Shown here piece by piece: positions 16,203 through 26,800 of a stretch of DNA of 64,000 nucleotides. The translations under genes and the position numbers were made by a program. The notes under the pieces are model-generated. The model had not been told where the DNA came from and searched no databases. It saw only the letters and a list, made by a program, of their open reading frames with translations. Position 1 is the stretch's first letter. Each line of letters opens with the position of its first letter. This DNA comes from Oscillospiraceae bacterium. Its GTDB lineage: Bacteria; Bacillota; Clostridia; Oscillospirales; Ruminococcaceae. Location: assembly GCA_021201235.1 (NCBI GenBank), contig JAJQFI010000027.1, positions 62,001 to 126,000 on the forward strand, given 5' to 3'.

Positions 16203-17729
16203 ATGCGGAAGCTCGCAAAACTATTTCAATCCAAAATATTCGTTGCAGGATTCCTGGTGCTCCTGCAATTAGCTGTCATTCTGTTCTTCGTCAACTATCT
16301 TGCAAACAAGTTTGTATGGTACTACGCGTTGTCTATCGTGCTTGCGATTATAGTAGCTCTCGATATCACAAACGCGAATATGAACACGTCATTCAAATTG
16401 GCGTGGATGATAACGGTGCTTATCTTCCCTATAGTCGGGACGCCGCTTTATCTCATATTTTCAAAATCAAGAAACAACAGACGAATCGGCAAAAGATTCA
16501 AGAATTATCGGGAGATGATGCGGCACACAATGCCGTCCGATCAGGATAACATCTCAGAAATCGCCGAGGAAGACCCCGAGATTGCGAAAAACCTAAGATA
16601 TATCGAGAAGACGGCTTTTGCACCTGTATATAAAAACACGTCTACGAAATACTTCTCCGTCGGAGAGGAATATTACACTCAGCTCCTCAGGGAGCTCAAC
16701 AGGGCTGAAAGATTCATACTTATAGAGTACTTCATTATCGAGCCCGGGAAAATGCTGAATTCGGTCATAGATATACTGAAAGAGAAGGTCTCCGAGGGCG
16801 TTGAAGTGAGATTCATGTATGACGACCTCGGCTCGGCTTCGAAGATTCCGAAGGATTACGAGAAGTATCTCCAGTCGCTCGGGTTCAGCGTTTCGGTCTT
16901 CAATAGAATCAGACCGTCGCCGGACACGTTCCTTAACTACAGAGACCACCGCAAGATTGTCGTCATCGACGGGAACACCGCCTTCACAGGCGGCATCAAC
17001 CTTGCGGATGAGTATATAAACGAAGTCCAGCGCTTCGGGCACTGGAAGGACACCGGCATCATGATCAAGGGCGACGCCGTCACCAAGATGACCGAGACTT
17101 TCCTGCAGCTCTGGCACTACTCAAGAGGCGAATCCTGTGTTGACTACGCCGACTATCAGAGCACCGAGAAATGCGAATCGGACGGCTATGTCCAACCTTT
17201 TGCGGACGGACCTTCGTCGGACGACCTGACGGTTGAGCTATGCTACATGGGCATGATAAACTGCGCCACGAAGAACCTGTATGTCATGACGCCCTATCTG
17301 ATTCTTGACGGCGAGATGACGACGGCGTTGTGTCATGCCGCAAAGAGCGGTGTCGACGTGAGAATCATAACGCCAAAGATTCCCGACAAGAAGCTTGTCT
17401 TTGCCGTTACACGTTCGAACTACCGCACGCTTCTTGACTCCGGCGTCAGAATCTACGAATACACCCCCGGCTTCATCCACGCGAAAACCGTCTGCGCCGA
17501 CGGCAAGATGTGCGTCGTAGGCACCGCCAACTTCGACTTCCGGAGCTTCTATCTCCACTTCGAGAATTGCGTCCTGACCTACAAATCGAGCTGTGTAAAA
17601 GACGCTGAGGCGGACTTCATCGAGACGATGAACAAGAGCGAAGAGGTCACCGTCGAGTGGCTCAACAAACGCGGCGCGCCGTACAAGCTTCTGCAAGCAG
17701 TGCTGAAGGTGTTCTCGCCTCTAATGTAA
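16203..17729 (+). CDS. cls: Cardiolipin synthase
   Basis: 508 residues. Two N-terminal membrane helices (about 12-31 and 36-56, plus a third at 65-85) precede two phospholipase D domains. The HKD motifs are intact: HRKIVVID (about 249-256) and HAKTVCAD (about 424-431). The enzyme joins two phosphatidylglycerols to cardiolipin in the membrane. Length and domain order are typical. Start follows AAGGGGTG. Confidence 0.94.
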   Translation: MRKLAKLFQSKIFVAGFLVLLQLAVILFFVNYLANKFVWYYALSIVLAIIVALDITNANMNTSFKLAWMITVLIFPIVGTPLYLIFSKSRNNRRIGKRFKNYREMMRHTMPSDQDNISEIAEEDPEIAKNLRYIEKTAFAPVYKNTSTKYFSVGEEYYTQLLRELNRAERFILIEYFIIEPGKMLNSVIDILKEKVSEGVEVRFMYDDLGSASKIPKDYEKYLQSLGFSVSVFNRIRPSPDTFLNYRDHRKIVVIDGNTAFTGGINLADEYINEVQRFGHWKDTGIMIKGDAVTKMTETFLQLWHYSRGESCVDYADYQSTEKCESDGYVQPFADGPSSDDLTVELCYMGMINCATKNLYVMTPYLILDGEMTTALCHAAKSGVDVRIITPKIPDKKLVFAVTRSNYRTLLDSGVRIYEYTPGFIHAKTVCADGKMCVVGTANFDFRSFYLHFENCVLTYKSSCVKDAEADFIETMNKSEEVTVEWLNKRGAPYKLLQAVLKVFSPLM

Positions 17730-17767
17730 ACTACTTGCTTCGCAAATAAATTGCTCAGCAAGTAGAA

Positions 17768-17794
17768 AAGAACGACCTTAACGGTCGTTCTTTC
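17768..17794 (+). terminator. Terminator after cls
   Basis: AAAGAACGACC pairs with GGTCGTTCTTT around TTAAC. The T run after the stem is short. A second inverted repeat, CTACTTGC/GCAAGTAG, lies just upstream (17730-17765). Confidence 0.75.
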
Positions 17795-17826
17795 AGTTTG
17801 AATACCAGATAGTAAAGGTGATATAT

Positions 17827-18270
17827 ATGAATGTTACTATAAGAAAAATGGAATATGGTGACAGGAACGAAGTGCTCGGGATGATGCGGGTGTTTTATCG
17901 TTCGGCGGCTGTCTATACAAACGGCTCGGAGGAGATTTTTGCAAACGATTTCGACAACTGCGTCAGCGACTGCCCGTATCTTGAGGGATACATCTTTTTG
18001 TCGGACGGAGAAGTCTGCGGATATTCCATGATTGCAAAAAGCTTTTCAACCGAGTTCGGCAAGCCGTGCATCTGGGTCGAGGATTTGTACCTGAAAGAAG
18101 CCCAAAGAGGCTTGGGCATCGGAAGTCGGTTCTTTGACTATCTTGAAGAGCAGTATGCAAACCAAGACGTCATCTTCCGACTGGAAGTGGAGAAAGAGAA
18201 TGAGGCGGCTGTGCATCTGTACAAGAAAAAGGGGTATGGCGAGCTGCCGTATCTTGAGATGAAGAAATAA
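17827..18270 (+). CDS. GNAT-family N-acetyltransferase
   Basis: 147 residues with the GNAT core: VEDLYLKEAQRGLGIGSRFF (motif A, acetyl-CoA pyrophosphate loop RGLGIG at about 98) and LEVEKENEAAVHLYKKKGYGE (motif B, about 120-140). Substrate cannot be told. The start is the ATG seven bases after AGGTG; an in-frame GTG nine bases upstream lacks support. It stands alone between two terminators. Confidence 0.85.
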   Translation: MNVTIRKMEYGDRNEVLGMMRVFYRSAAVYTNGSEEIFANDFDNCVSDCPYLEGYIFLSDGEVCGYSMIAKSFSTEFGKPCIWVEDLYLKEAQRGLGIGSRFFDYLEEQYANQDVIFRLEVEKENEAAVHLYKKKGYGELPYLEMKK

Positions 18271-18273
18271 TGT

Positions 18274-18304
18274 AAGAGCGACCTTTTTGAGGGTCGCTCT
18301 TTTG
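18274..18304. terminator. Terminator, GAGCGACC family
   Basis: AAGAGCGACC pairs with GGGTCGCTCTT around a T-rich loop, followed by TTTT. It can serve the plus-strand GNAT and the minus-strand ABC gene. Similar arms recur at 20828, 41796 and 42631. Confidence 0.82.
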
Positions 18305-18317
18305 TATCTGTATGTAA

Positions 18318-20098
18318 TCACCCTCTGACGTAATTCTCCGCCTGTTTGGTGAACATTCCGCAGTAGTGACTGCCCATATCCATCAGTTCGTCGTGGGTGC
18401 CGGATTCGACTATTTTGCCGTGGTCGAAGACGTATATCTTGTCGGCATCACGGATGGTCGAAAGACGGTGGGCGATGATGATTGTGGTCGCTTTGTTGGC
18501 GGCACTGAGGATTGCTTCGCTCATCTTGTACTCGGCAATCGGGTCGAGTGCGGAGGATGGTTCGTCCAGAAGAAGCAGGCTGAAATCCCGGCTCATGACT
18601 CTTGCAAGGGCTACCTTCTGGGCTTCGCCACCAGAGAGGAGGATTCCGTCATCATAAAACTCACGGGTAAGCTCAGCGTTATAGTCGGTCTTGTTCTTCT
18701 TTATGACCTCATCAAGCCCAAGCTTTTCGGCGGTCTCAATCATCGACTTCTCGGAAATATTCCCGTAAAGCGAGATATTATCGGCAAGGCTCATGGCATA
18801 GATATTGGTGTTCTGGAATGCAACGCCTATCTGTTGGCGGAGAGCGTGGATGTCGTAGCCCTTGATAGATTTGCCGTTTATCAGGATTTCGCCGTCTTTA
18901 ACGTCATAGAGCCTCAGAAGGAGCTTGACAAAGGTGGACTTCCCTGCTCCGTTCTCGCCGACTATAACAATCTTTTCGCCGGGGTCAATCTTAAGATTCA
19001 AGCCGGAAAGCGCAAACTCCGAATTTTCATAGGAGAAGCCGACATCTTTGAGCTCGACAGAGAAATTACCGGTTTCGGGCTTTGCTTTCGCTTCGTCCTG
19101 AACCTCTATTTCCGACTTCATGTTGAAGAAGTTGCGGATTTTCTCAACGTTCATTGAGAGGACATTGGCATCACTCAGAACGAACGTGAGGTTGTGGATT
19201 CGAGTGTCAAGTCGGTAGAACGAGAGCATCAGGGTCATATACATACCGACCTCGGCGATTCTGCCGGAGATGATGCTTCTGACGATGTACAGAACGACTA
19301 TAAGCTCGGTGACGGAGAAAACAAGCTCCTGACAGTTATAGAGCATCTCTATTTTCCAGGCATAGGAGCCGACGACTTTTACTTTCTTTTCTCCGGTTTT
19401 GCGATGTTCGGCGAGGACTTTTTCTCCGAGAGGTGTTGACTTGACATCAGCGGCATAGTCCTTCATATAGAAAAGCCTGTGGAAATAGCCGAGCCTTCGC
19501 TCAACTGGAACGAGTTCGTCTTTCTCACGAATCTGCATCTTGTTCGCCAAAACATTGATTCTTGAGATAAGGAACATCTCAAGTATTTCTGCAAGGAGAA
19601 TCCAAGGTCCAAGCGTTGCGATTATCGAGACGAGGACCACAAGACTGAGGACGCACTGGAAGAAGTCGATAAGAAGCTGGCGTGCGGCTTCCATTTGGTT
19701 TGAATACTCGTCGACTGCCCAAGCGTAGTTGTCGTAATACTCAGGTGAGTCGATATAACGGTAGTCAAGCTTCATCGCCTTGCGATAGATTTCCTGATTT
19801 GCCTGAACCTCGACTCCGGCTTTTCTCTTGTTGAAGTAAGCCCTCGCAAGCTTTCTGACGGCATTGTTTAAGAAAGACGCCCCGCAGATAAGAGCGGCGA
19901 CAACCGCAATAGCTGAAAATGCCCGCCCGGCATTCAGCATATTGATGATTATCTCAGGAAACCGGACATAAATCAGGTCGTCAATCGGCGTGTAGATGGC
20001 TGAAATGCAGACCGAAAGTATGATATAGAGCTTCCCATACTTCCAGAACGGTTTGCAGATCCAGACGATGTTGCCGACGGCGGTTTTAGGTTTTTCAT
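18318..20098 (-). CDS. ABC exporter (fused membrane and ATPase domains) with a one-base frameshift near its start
   Basis: A half-transporter: membrane domain (about 1-320) then ATPase with Walker A GENGAGKST, signature LSGGEAQK, Walker B LLLLDEPSSALD and H-loop IIAHRLST. The best start is the ATG at 20098 after AAGGAAGG, but from there the frame ends after 63 codons. Adding one A to the A5 run just after the start codon gives MKKPKTAVGNIVWICKPFW and joins the 540-residue downstream frame (18318-19940), for about 593 residues. Inference: a deleted A in a homopolymer, by mutation, slippage or sequencing error. It has a consensus promoter and an operator-like palindrome. Substrate unknown. Confidence 0.82.
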
Positions 20099-20201
20099 TT
20101 TGATTCCTTCCTTTGTATGGCTATACTCCCATAGAGATATTCGGACTACTCTATAGAAAACCATACCGTAAAATATTTACGCAGGAACCGACACAGAATT
20201 T

Positions 20202-20229
20202 TTGTTATATTTTTGCAACAATATAGCAA
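20202..20229. promoter_or_regulatory. Operator-like inverted repeat at the ABC gene transcript start
   Basis: TTGTTATATT and AATATAGCAA form a 10-bp repeat with one mismatch around eight bases, directly downstream of the -10 box of the minus-strand promoter. A second partial repeat (TAGAG...CTCTA) lies further into the leader. This placement fits a repressor site. Confidence 0.5.
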
Positions 20230-20234
20230 AAATC

Positions 20235-20263
20235 AGTATAACATAGAATTTAGTGGCTGTCAA
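20235..20263 (-). promoter_or_regulatory. Promoter for the ABC exporter
   Basis: On the minus strand TTGACA and TATACT are separated by 17 bases, about 135 bases before the ATG at 20098. Confidence 0.8.
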
Positions 20264-20295
20264 GCAATGTATAACGTCTTTTTACGGATGATTTC

Positions 20296-20324
20296 TTGCT
20301 TTTCTTGTTCTGATATGATATACT
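20296..20324 (+). promoter_or_regulatory. Promoter for the GNAT gene at 20353
   Basis: TTGCTT and TATACT with a 17-base spacer, ending 28 bases before the start codon. It diverges from the ABC exporter promoter about 30 bases away. Confidence 0.75.
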
Positions 20325-20352
20325 GTCTCTTGGAAGGGGGCGAAGAGTTGCA

Positions 20353-20809
20353 ATGGCTGAAATAAGGGCAGGCACAGAAAAAAGATGTATCAAGAATCGC
20401 AGAAATCCTTGTTTATTCCAAAAGATTGAATTTCCGTCCAATTTTTCAGGATGACAGCTACTCGTTTGGCGAATTGCAAGTGTTATCTGTTGCAAACGAA
20501 TATCTTGCAAATAAAAATCCTCTTGAAGAAACGTGGGTGTATGAGGATGGCTTTGTTAAAGGGCTTATCCAAATCTGCGGTCAAGAGGTTAAAACACTAT
20601 ATGTAGACAGCTTCTTCACAAATGATGGAATAGGCGGAAAGCTTTTAGATTTTGCAATAGAAAAATTTGATGTCCGATATTTGTGGGTCTTGGAGAAAAA
20701 TATGCGAGCGATTGCTTTCTACAGTCGTCACGGCTTTGAACTAACAAACACATGGCAGTATGAAGAAGGAACAACGGAGCGGCTACTGAGAATGGAACGC
20801 CGAGCTTAA
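20353..20809 (+). CDS. GNAT-family acetyltransferase with a one-base frameshift near its start
   Basis: From the ATG at 20353 the protein begins MAEIRAGTEK and then leaves frame. Removing one A from the A6 run at 20378-20383 gives GTEKDVSRIAEILVYSKRLN and joins a continuous GNAT domain to the stop at 20809 (about 152 residues). The domain has the usual YVDSFFTNDGIGGKLLDFA motif A and MRAIAFYSRHGFEL motif B. Without the correction, only an internal TTG start at 20426 gives a product. Either an extra A arose in the run or the base is a sequencing error; the divergent neighbour has the mirror case. Confidence 0.75.
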
Positions 20810-20827
20810 CATAGTAATAATATCAGG

Positions 20828-20854
20828 GAGCAACCTTTTGAGGGTCGCTCTTTT
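20828..20854 (+). terminator. Terminator, GAGCGACC family, imperfect
   Basis: GAGCAACC and GGGTCGCTC pair with one mismatch around TTTTGA, then TTTT. Confidence 0.65.
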
Positions 20855-20960
20855 CCTCCCCTACTTTCATCCTTAAAGTTTCGCCCTCTCCGCTTTAGTC
20901 AAATTCTCTAAAAGATTCCTCAAAAATCGGGGCTGTGATGATTTATTTTGAAATTTCTGA

Positions 20961-22379
<1,419 letters not shown>

Positions 22380-22400
22380 TTAAGCTGAATAGGCAAAATA

Positions 22401-22436
22401 AAAGGCGGTTCCACAGGCGTGGGACTGCCTTTTTTG
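22401..22436 (+). terminator. Terminator after gdhA
   Basis: AAGGCGGTTCCAC and GTGGGACTGCCTT pair with two mismatches around AGGC, followed by a T run. Confidence 0.85.
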
Positions 22437-22441
22437 TTTGC

Positions 22442-22471
22442 TTGACTTCCCTGCCCTGTTCATGCTATAAT
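22442..22471 (+). promoter_or_regulatory. Promoter for dtd
   Basis: TTGACT and TATAAT with an 18-base spacer, 30 bases before the dtd start codon. Confidence 0.75.
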
Positions 22472-22501
22472 TGTCTCAGCAAATTGGGTGGAGGAAGTAG
22501 T

Positions 22502-22933
22502 ATGAAAGTTGTTATACAAAGAGTGAATCACGCATCAGTAACGGTTGATGGCGAGATTAAGGGGCGTATCGGGAAGGGATTTTTGATACTTTTCGGTGCG
22601 GAGCCTGACGATAACGACGAGGGCTGTGCGAAGCTTGCCGAGAAGATTTCGAAGCTTCGGATTTTTGAGGACGGGAACGGCAAGACGAATCTTTCGATAA
22701 AAGATGTCAGCGGAGATATTCTCTCGGTGTCGCAGTTTACGCTTCTTGCGGACTGCTCCCACGGGAACCGTCCGAGCTTCATAGGAGCCGCCAAGCCCGA
22801 TGAGGCAAATCGGCTTTACGAAAGGTTCAACTCTGAGCTTCGGGCTCGGGGCATCAAAGTCGAGACGGGAGTTTTCGGGGCGCACATGACCGTAGATCTT
22901 GAGAACGACGGACCGTTCACGATAGTTTTGTAG
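22502..22933 (+). CDS. dtd: D-aminoacyl-tRNA deacylase
   Basis: 143 residues. It removes D-amino acids (and glycine from tRNA-Ala) mischarged on tRNA. Signature segments are [18 protein letters not shown] at the N terminus, the [11 protein letters not shown] motif (about 78-88) and the NDGPFTIVL end carrying the Gly-Pro that builds the partner active site. Start follows GGAGGAAG. It shares a transcript with the ArsC-like gene 14 bases downstream. Confidence 0.94.
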   Translation: MKVVIQRVNHASVTVDGEIKGRIGKGFLILFGAEPDDNDEGCAKLAEKISKLRIFEDGNGKTNLSIKDVSGDILSVSQFTLLADCSHGNRPSFIGAAKPDEANRLYERFNSELRARGIKVETGVFGAHMTVDLENDGPFTIVL

Positions 22934-22947
22934 GAGGAGTGGAAGAC

Positions 22948-23289
22948 ATGAACATTCAGATTTTCTACAAATCCAAGTGCTTCGACTCAAAGAAAGCGGA
23001 GCGATGGTTCAAGGAGCGCGGCATAAAGGCGCAGATGATTGACCTGAACAGTAAAGGCATGAGTCGGGGCGAGCTTACGAATGTCCTGAAGGCAGTAGGC
23101 TCACTCGACGCCCTCATCGACGACAAGAACAAGTCGCAGGATGCGGTTCTACTCAAATATCTTGCCAGAGACGAGGACAAGATTGAGAAGCTTCTTGAGA
23201 ATCCAAGTCTCATAAAAAGTCCCGTTGTGAGAAACGGGAAGCTTGCGACGGTTGGATATCAACCGGATGTGTGGGCTAAATGGGAATAA
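22948..23289 (+). CDS. ArsC/Spx-family thioredoxin-like protein
   Basis: 113 residues in the arsenate-reductase-like fold: MNIQIFYKSKCFDSKKAERWFKERG with one N-terminal cysteine (residue 11), and KSPVVRNGKLATVGYQPDVW near the end, which is the conserved cis-Pro and C-terminal region. The CxxC of Spx is absent. Real arsenate reductases have further cysteines not seen here, so a redox or regulatory role is as likely as arsenate reduction. Start follows GGAGGAG. Confidence 0.82.
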   Translation: MNIQIFYKSKCFDSKKAERWFKERGIKAQMIDLNSKGMSRGELTNVLKAVGSLDALIDDKNKSQDAVLLKYLARDEDKIEKLLENPSLIKSPVVRNGKLATVGYQPDVWAKWE

Positions 23290-23317
23290 AAATGTCGGCA
23301 TAAAGCCGACATTTTTT
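23288..23317. terminator. Bidirectional terminator
   Basis: ATGTCGGC pairs with GCCGACAT around ATAAA, with an A run left and a T run right. It lies between convergent genes. Confidence 0.87.
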
Positions 23318-23741
23318 ATGCTATCCAGATTCCGTTATAAATCAATACGTTTTTGACCACAAAGTTGATTAGAATCAGTGCGATTGAGACATAAAAATAT
23401 ATCGGGCGGAGCTTGAAGTAGCCGATTTTGCCTTTTGAAATCAGTGAGACAGTATAGCTCACTATGAATATCGCGGCGATTATGGCGACGTATGGGACGA
23501 AGGGGTGGTAGATGAAGCTCTGGATTATGTTCAGGTGCAGGAGGCTTATCACAGCCCTTGTGCCTCCGCAACCGGGGCAATAGTAGCCGGTGAGCTGATT
23601 GAAGATGCAGGGACGGATGAAGTCCGTGGGGCTTACTCCCAGAAAATAGCACACCAAACAGACTGCCGCAGACAGCAAAATTGCCGCCAGCGACAGAATG
23701 TAAAATATCTTCTGATATTTATGGGCGAACGGGGTCATCAT
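23316..23741 (-). CDS. DUF2752 membrane protein
   Basis: 141 residues, four hydrophobic helices. The DUF2752 hallmark CPGCGGTRA lies near residue 56, between helices one and two. The function of the family is unknown; the conserved cysteines suggest a redox or metal role. Its ATG overlaps the TGA of the upstream gene (TGATG), so translation is coupled to it. Confidence 0.85.
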   Translation of the reverse strand: MMTPFAHKYQKIFYILSLAAILLSAAVCLVCYFLGVSPTDFIRPCIFNQLTGYYCPGCGGTRAVISLLHLNIIQSFIYHPFVPYVAIIAAIFIVSYTVSLISKGKIGYFKLRPIYFYVSIALILINFVVKNVLIYNGIWIA

Positions 23742-24172
23742 CAATACCAGCCGTAGCCAAGTTCAGCCATTCCCCAAAGACCATAGAGAATGCCGTACAA
23801 GATGGACGATATAATCGCCACGAGAATCGCCACGCCGGAGCAAGCGATACCTGCGATTGCCATTGCCTTACTGCCATTGTGCTTGACTATGACATAAATG
23901 CCCAGAACACAGCTTACTATTGCAAGAATAAACGAAAATGTGCCGGCACAGCAGGAAAGCACGAGCGAGCAGATACCGGTTACCATCGAAGCGATAGCCA
24001 GACCGTTGCCGGCTCCGAGCAGGTCGCCGCTATTCGGGTTGCCCGCATGTTGACCCTTGTAGCCGCCGTTCTCTTCGTCCTGAACTACATATTCATTATG
24101 AACCTTTTCCCCGCAAGCCGAGCAGAAGGACGCACCCTCGGGGATTTCATTTCCGCAATTTGTACATTTCAT
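23741..24172 (-). CDS. Zinc-ribbon protein with DUF4190-like membrane domain
   Basis: 143 residues. An N-terminal zinc ribbon (MKCTNCGNEIPEGASFCSACG, cysteines 3, 6, 17, 20) is followed by a short linker and two long hydrophobic segments (about 58-97 and 103-135) with the GLAIASMVTGI start typical of DUF4190. Such proteins pair a cytoplasmic zinc ribbon with a membrane anchor; role unknown. Start follows AAGGAGA. It forms a two-gene operon with the DUF2752 gene. Confidence 0.82.
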   Translation of the reverse strand: MKCTNCGNEIPEGASFCSACGEKVHNEYVVQDEENGGYKGQHAGNPNSGDLLGAGNGLAIASMVTGICSLVLSCCAGTFSFILAIVSCVLGIYVIVKHNGSKAMAIAGIACSGVAILVAIISSILYGILYGLWGMAELGYGWY

Positions 24173-24274
24173 AATTCTATCTCCTTATCGTGAAACCAAA
24201 ATGCCGATTGCCTTTTAGATCATTATACCCTTAAACCCGGGTTCTGTCAATACTCATAAGTCAACATTTTTGGA

Positions 24275-24312
24275 AAGCTTGCCCTCCGTACCGCAAAAGC
24301 ACGGAGGGTAAA
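24275..24312 (-). terminator. Terminator after the FN3-type gene
   Basis: CCCTCCGT and ACGGAGGG pair around an 11-base loop, with partial extension of the stem (AAG...CTT). It lies 36 bases past the second stop codon of the interrupted gene. Confidence 0.6.
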
Positions 24313-24347
24313 CTTGTATAGATATTTCTCCTTCTGTCTGACTTTGA

Positions 24348-25055
24348 TTATGGTGCCGTTATAGTGGCAACCTCGGAATCCTCGCCGCAGATTTCAACCT
24401 TGAAATCATAGCTCACGCCCGACTTAAGACCGACGATGTTTACTCTATTCCCGGCGACAGTGCCGGCAACCTTCCACTCATCCGAAGATGAACGCTTTCA
24501 GTAAACAGTATAGTTCTCGTCTGAGATGTTTGCCCAAGAAAGCTTGACCTTACCGTCGGAGACAGTGGCATCGAGGTTTTGGGGAAGACCGGCGAAGACG
24601 TTCCATGCCGGGAAGAAATCACCGTTATCATCGCACCAATCAGGGATGAGAGATTCAATTTCACCTAAAGTGTCGACATGGTCTACGACGTAAACTTTTG
24701 TGGTCCCCAGTATCTGTGCGGGATAGCTTTCCAAGACATCACCGGTATAGGTCATGGCAATTATGTCTCCCATCGAGATGTCTTCCATAGTGATTTCACC
24801 GTCGGCATTGAGAAGCTCTGTGTCTGCCTTTACCGTAGCAGTGCAAAGCCCACGATGATTGATGTCGTTGACATTAAGCTCGCATAGTTGAAGATGGTTG
24901 TAGTCTGTACTTGCGTCTATGACAAGAGCATAAACCGTTGTCCCCTCTTCGGGTGCGATTTCCGAAATGTCGGGAAGTTCCAAGCCGAAAGCCGCCACCG
25001 ACATCACCGTCACGAGCATAAGTCCTGCCAAAAGCATTGCGAATAATTTTTTCAT
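24348..25055 (-). pseudogene. Secreted FN3-type protein interrupted by an in-frame TGA
   Basis: From the ATG after GGAGG the protein has a signal peptide (MKKLFAMLLAGLMLVTVM...) and a beta-rich region, and reaches the start of a fibronectin type III-like domain (VKLSWANISDENYTVY). The frame then hits TGA at 24498-24500. Reading past it, the same frame continues KRSSSDEWKVAGTV...LKSGVSYDFKVEI to a TAA at 24348, completing the FN3 domain. The stop probably replaced a Trp or Cys codon. Neighbouring genes end in TGA, so recoding of the whole genome is excluded. The truncated 185-residue form may still be secreted. Confidence 0.75.
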
Positions 25056-25258
25056 TGTGATTCCTCCTTGAAAAAGCATTTTCTACTTATAAAACACATT
25101 GAGAATGCGAATTATTGCACTCCTCCAAAAAAATTTTTGAGAAATTTTAAGCGTGGCATGAAAACGAAACAAGCTGAATATGATATAGCAAACGTACGAG
25201 TTACGCACTTTTCAATTTGCGGGTTCGTGGGAAAACAGTGCCCGCTCAGGAGGAGATT

Positions 25259-26791
25259 ATGGATTACAAAGTTACAAAAGAAAACTTCACCGTACCGAGT
25301 CGCTTAGGCGGCGGGGTCAGTCAGCAGTCGGTGGAGCTTGACTACATACTGCCCGACTATTATCCCGAGATTTTCAAGGTCCTGAACCTTAGAATCCTGC
25401 CGAGCATTTTCGCAAGGACTTTGAACGGCACAAGGCTTGAATATGAGCTGTCGGCGAAAATCAGGCTCACTTATGTTTCCGAGTCAGGAGAGATGTGTGC
25501 GGCGGAACAGGTGCTCACCTATAACCGCTCGGCGGAGCTTTCGGGGGCGGCAAAGTCGCCGAAGATAAGCATCATGCCATATACCGAGAGTGCAAGCTGT
25601 CGGGTCTCGGGCAAGAGAAGAGCGGACATAAGAGGGATTATTTCCATTTCCGTCACGGCGACCGCAGACGAAGCAAGGCAGGCGGTTTCGGAGGCTTCGG
25701 GCGACGGGTTACAGCTCAGAAAATCGCTCGTAACTTATCCGTCAAAGAGAATCGCCGTTACGAAGAGAATCACGGTTGTGGACGAAGTGGATTTGGGGCA
25801 GTCAAAACCGGCGGTAAAAACGGTGATACGAGCCGACGCCGCAGTCATCACTGCCGACAAGAAGATTCTTTCGGGGAAGCTTCTGACGAAGGGCGAAGCG
25901 GAGATCTCGCTTCTGTATGTCCCGGAGGACAACTCGAACAAAGCCGAAAGCATTCGCTTCGCTGTCCCCTTCTCGCAGATTTCGGACGTTGAGGGGCTGG
26001 ACGAAAGATATGACGTGATGATTTCGGCGAACGTTTCCGACTGCGAGATAAAGCCGACGGCGAAGAACGGCAACAACACGGTCAGCTGCGAGCTCAATAT
26101 CGAGATCAGCTGTCTTGCGATGAGGTTCGAAAGCGTGCTGATTGCGACGGACGCCTATTCGACCGTCTATGAATCAAGCCTTGAGATGAGTGAGGAGGAT
26201 ATCGAATGCGTGCCGCAGGAAATTTCAGAAAGCTGTAAAACGAAGGCGTCGCTCACCTACTACGATGGTGAAATAGTTTCCGTTATGTGCGCAGGTGCGG
26301 AGGTCGGGAAGCTTGATGCGGTGACAGATTCGGACAGGAGCGTTTCGGTTCGAGGTAGAATCACCTATTTTGCCTATGCCGAGAACGAATCCGGAATGCC
26401 GATTTATCTTGAAGGCACGGACGAATTCGAGAAGAAGCTCCCGGAAGAGGCTTCGAGCTGTTCGATCGACGCTCATGCGACGGTCGCCCAGACAGCTTTT
26501 AAACTGACTTCGTCGAATGCGATGGAGATTACCGCCGACATAAGGCTCAAGGGCTATCTCTTCGGGTGCAAGTCCCATAAGTTCATCAACGGCATAACCG
26601 TCGACGAGGCGAGCCCGCTCGAGAAGGACTGCGACATTGCGATGAAGCTCTACTACGCCGAGAAGGGCGAGGAGCCCTGGGACATCGCAAAGAGGACGCA
26701 CACAACCTTGTCGGCTATCACCGAAGAAAACGACATCGGCGAGGAAGTCCTTACGGAGCCGAAGATGATACTCATACCGATTGTAGATTAG
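25259..26791 (+). CDS. SPOCS (DUF3794) and LysM spore coat-type protein
   Basis: 510 residues. Repeated beta-rich DUF3794/SPOCS modules (conserved phrases such as VTKRITVVDEVDLG and EISLLYVPEDN) are followed by a C-terminal LysM-like peptidoglycan-binding segment (KGEEPWDIAKRTHTTLSAITEENDI). Such proteins are typically made in the mother cell and assemble on the spore surface, like SpoVID or its clostridial counterparts. The gene lies nine bases before spoIVA, whose product anchors the coat base layer; SpoVID binds SpoIVA in Bacillus, so the pairing makes sense. Start follows CAGGAGGAG. Confidence 0.88.
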   Translation: MDYKVTKENFTVPSRLGGGVSQQSVELDYILPDYYPEIFKVLNLRILPSIFARTLNGTRLEYELSAKIRLTYVSESGEMCAAEQVLTYNRSAELSGAAKSPKISIMPYTESASCRVSGKRRADIRGIISISVTATADEARQAVSEASGDGLQLRKSLVTYPSKRIAVTKRITVVDEVDLGQSKPAVKTVIRADAAVITADKKILSGKLLTKGEAEISLLYVPEDNSNKAESIRFAVPFSQISDVEGLDERYDVMISANVSDCEIKPTAKNGNNTVSCELNIEISCLAMRFESVLIATDAYSTVYESSLEMSEEDIECVPQEISESCKTKASLTYYDGEIVSVMCAGAEVGKLDAVTDSDRSVSVRGRITYFAYAENESGMPIYLEGTDEFEKKLPEEASSCSIDAHATVAQTAFKLTSSNAMEITADIRLKGYLFGCKSHKFINGITVDEASPLEKDCDIAMKLYYAEKGEEPWDIAKRTHTTLSAITEENDIGEEVLTEPKMILIPIVD

Positions 26792-26800
26792 GAGAATATG

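Noticed and set aside
24348-24500. Selenocysteine or recoded TGA
   Set aside because: TGA ends several intact genes in the window, no selenoprotein family is involved, and no SECIS-like hairpin directly after the codon was evident.
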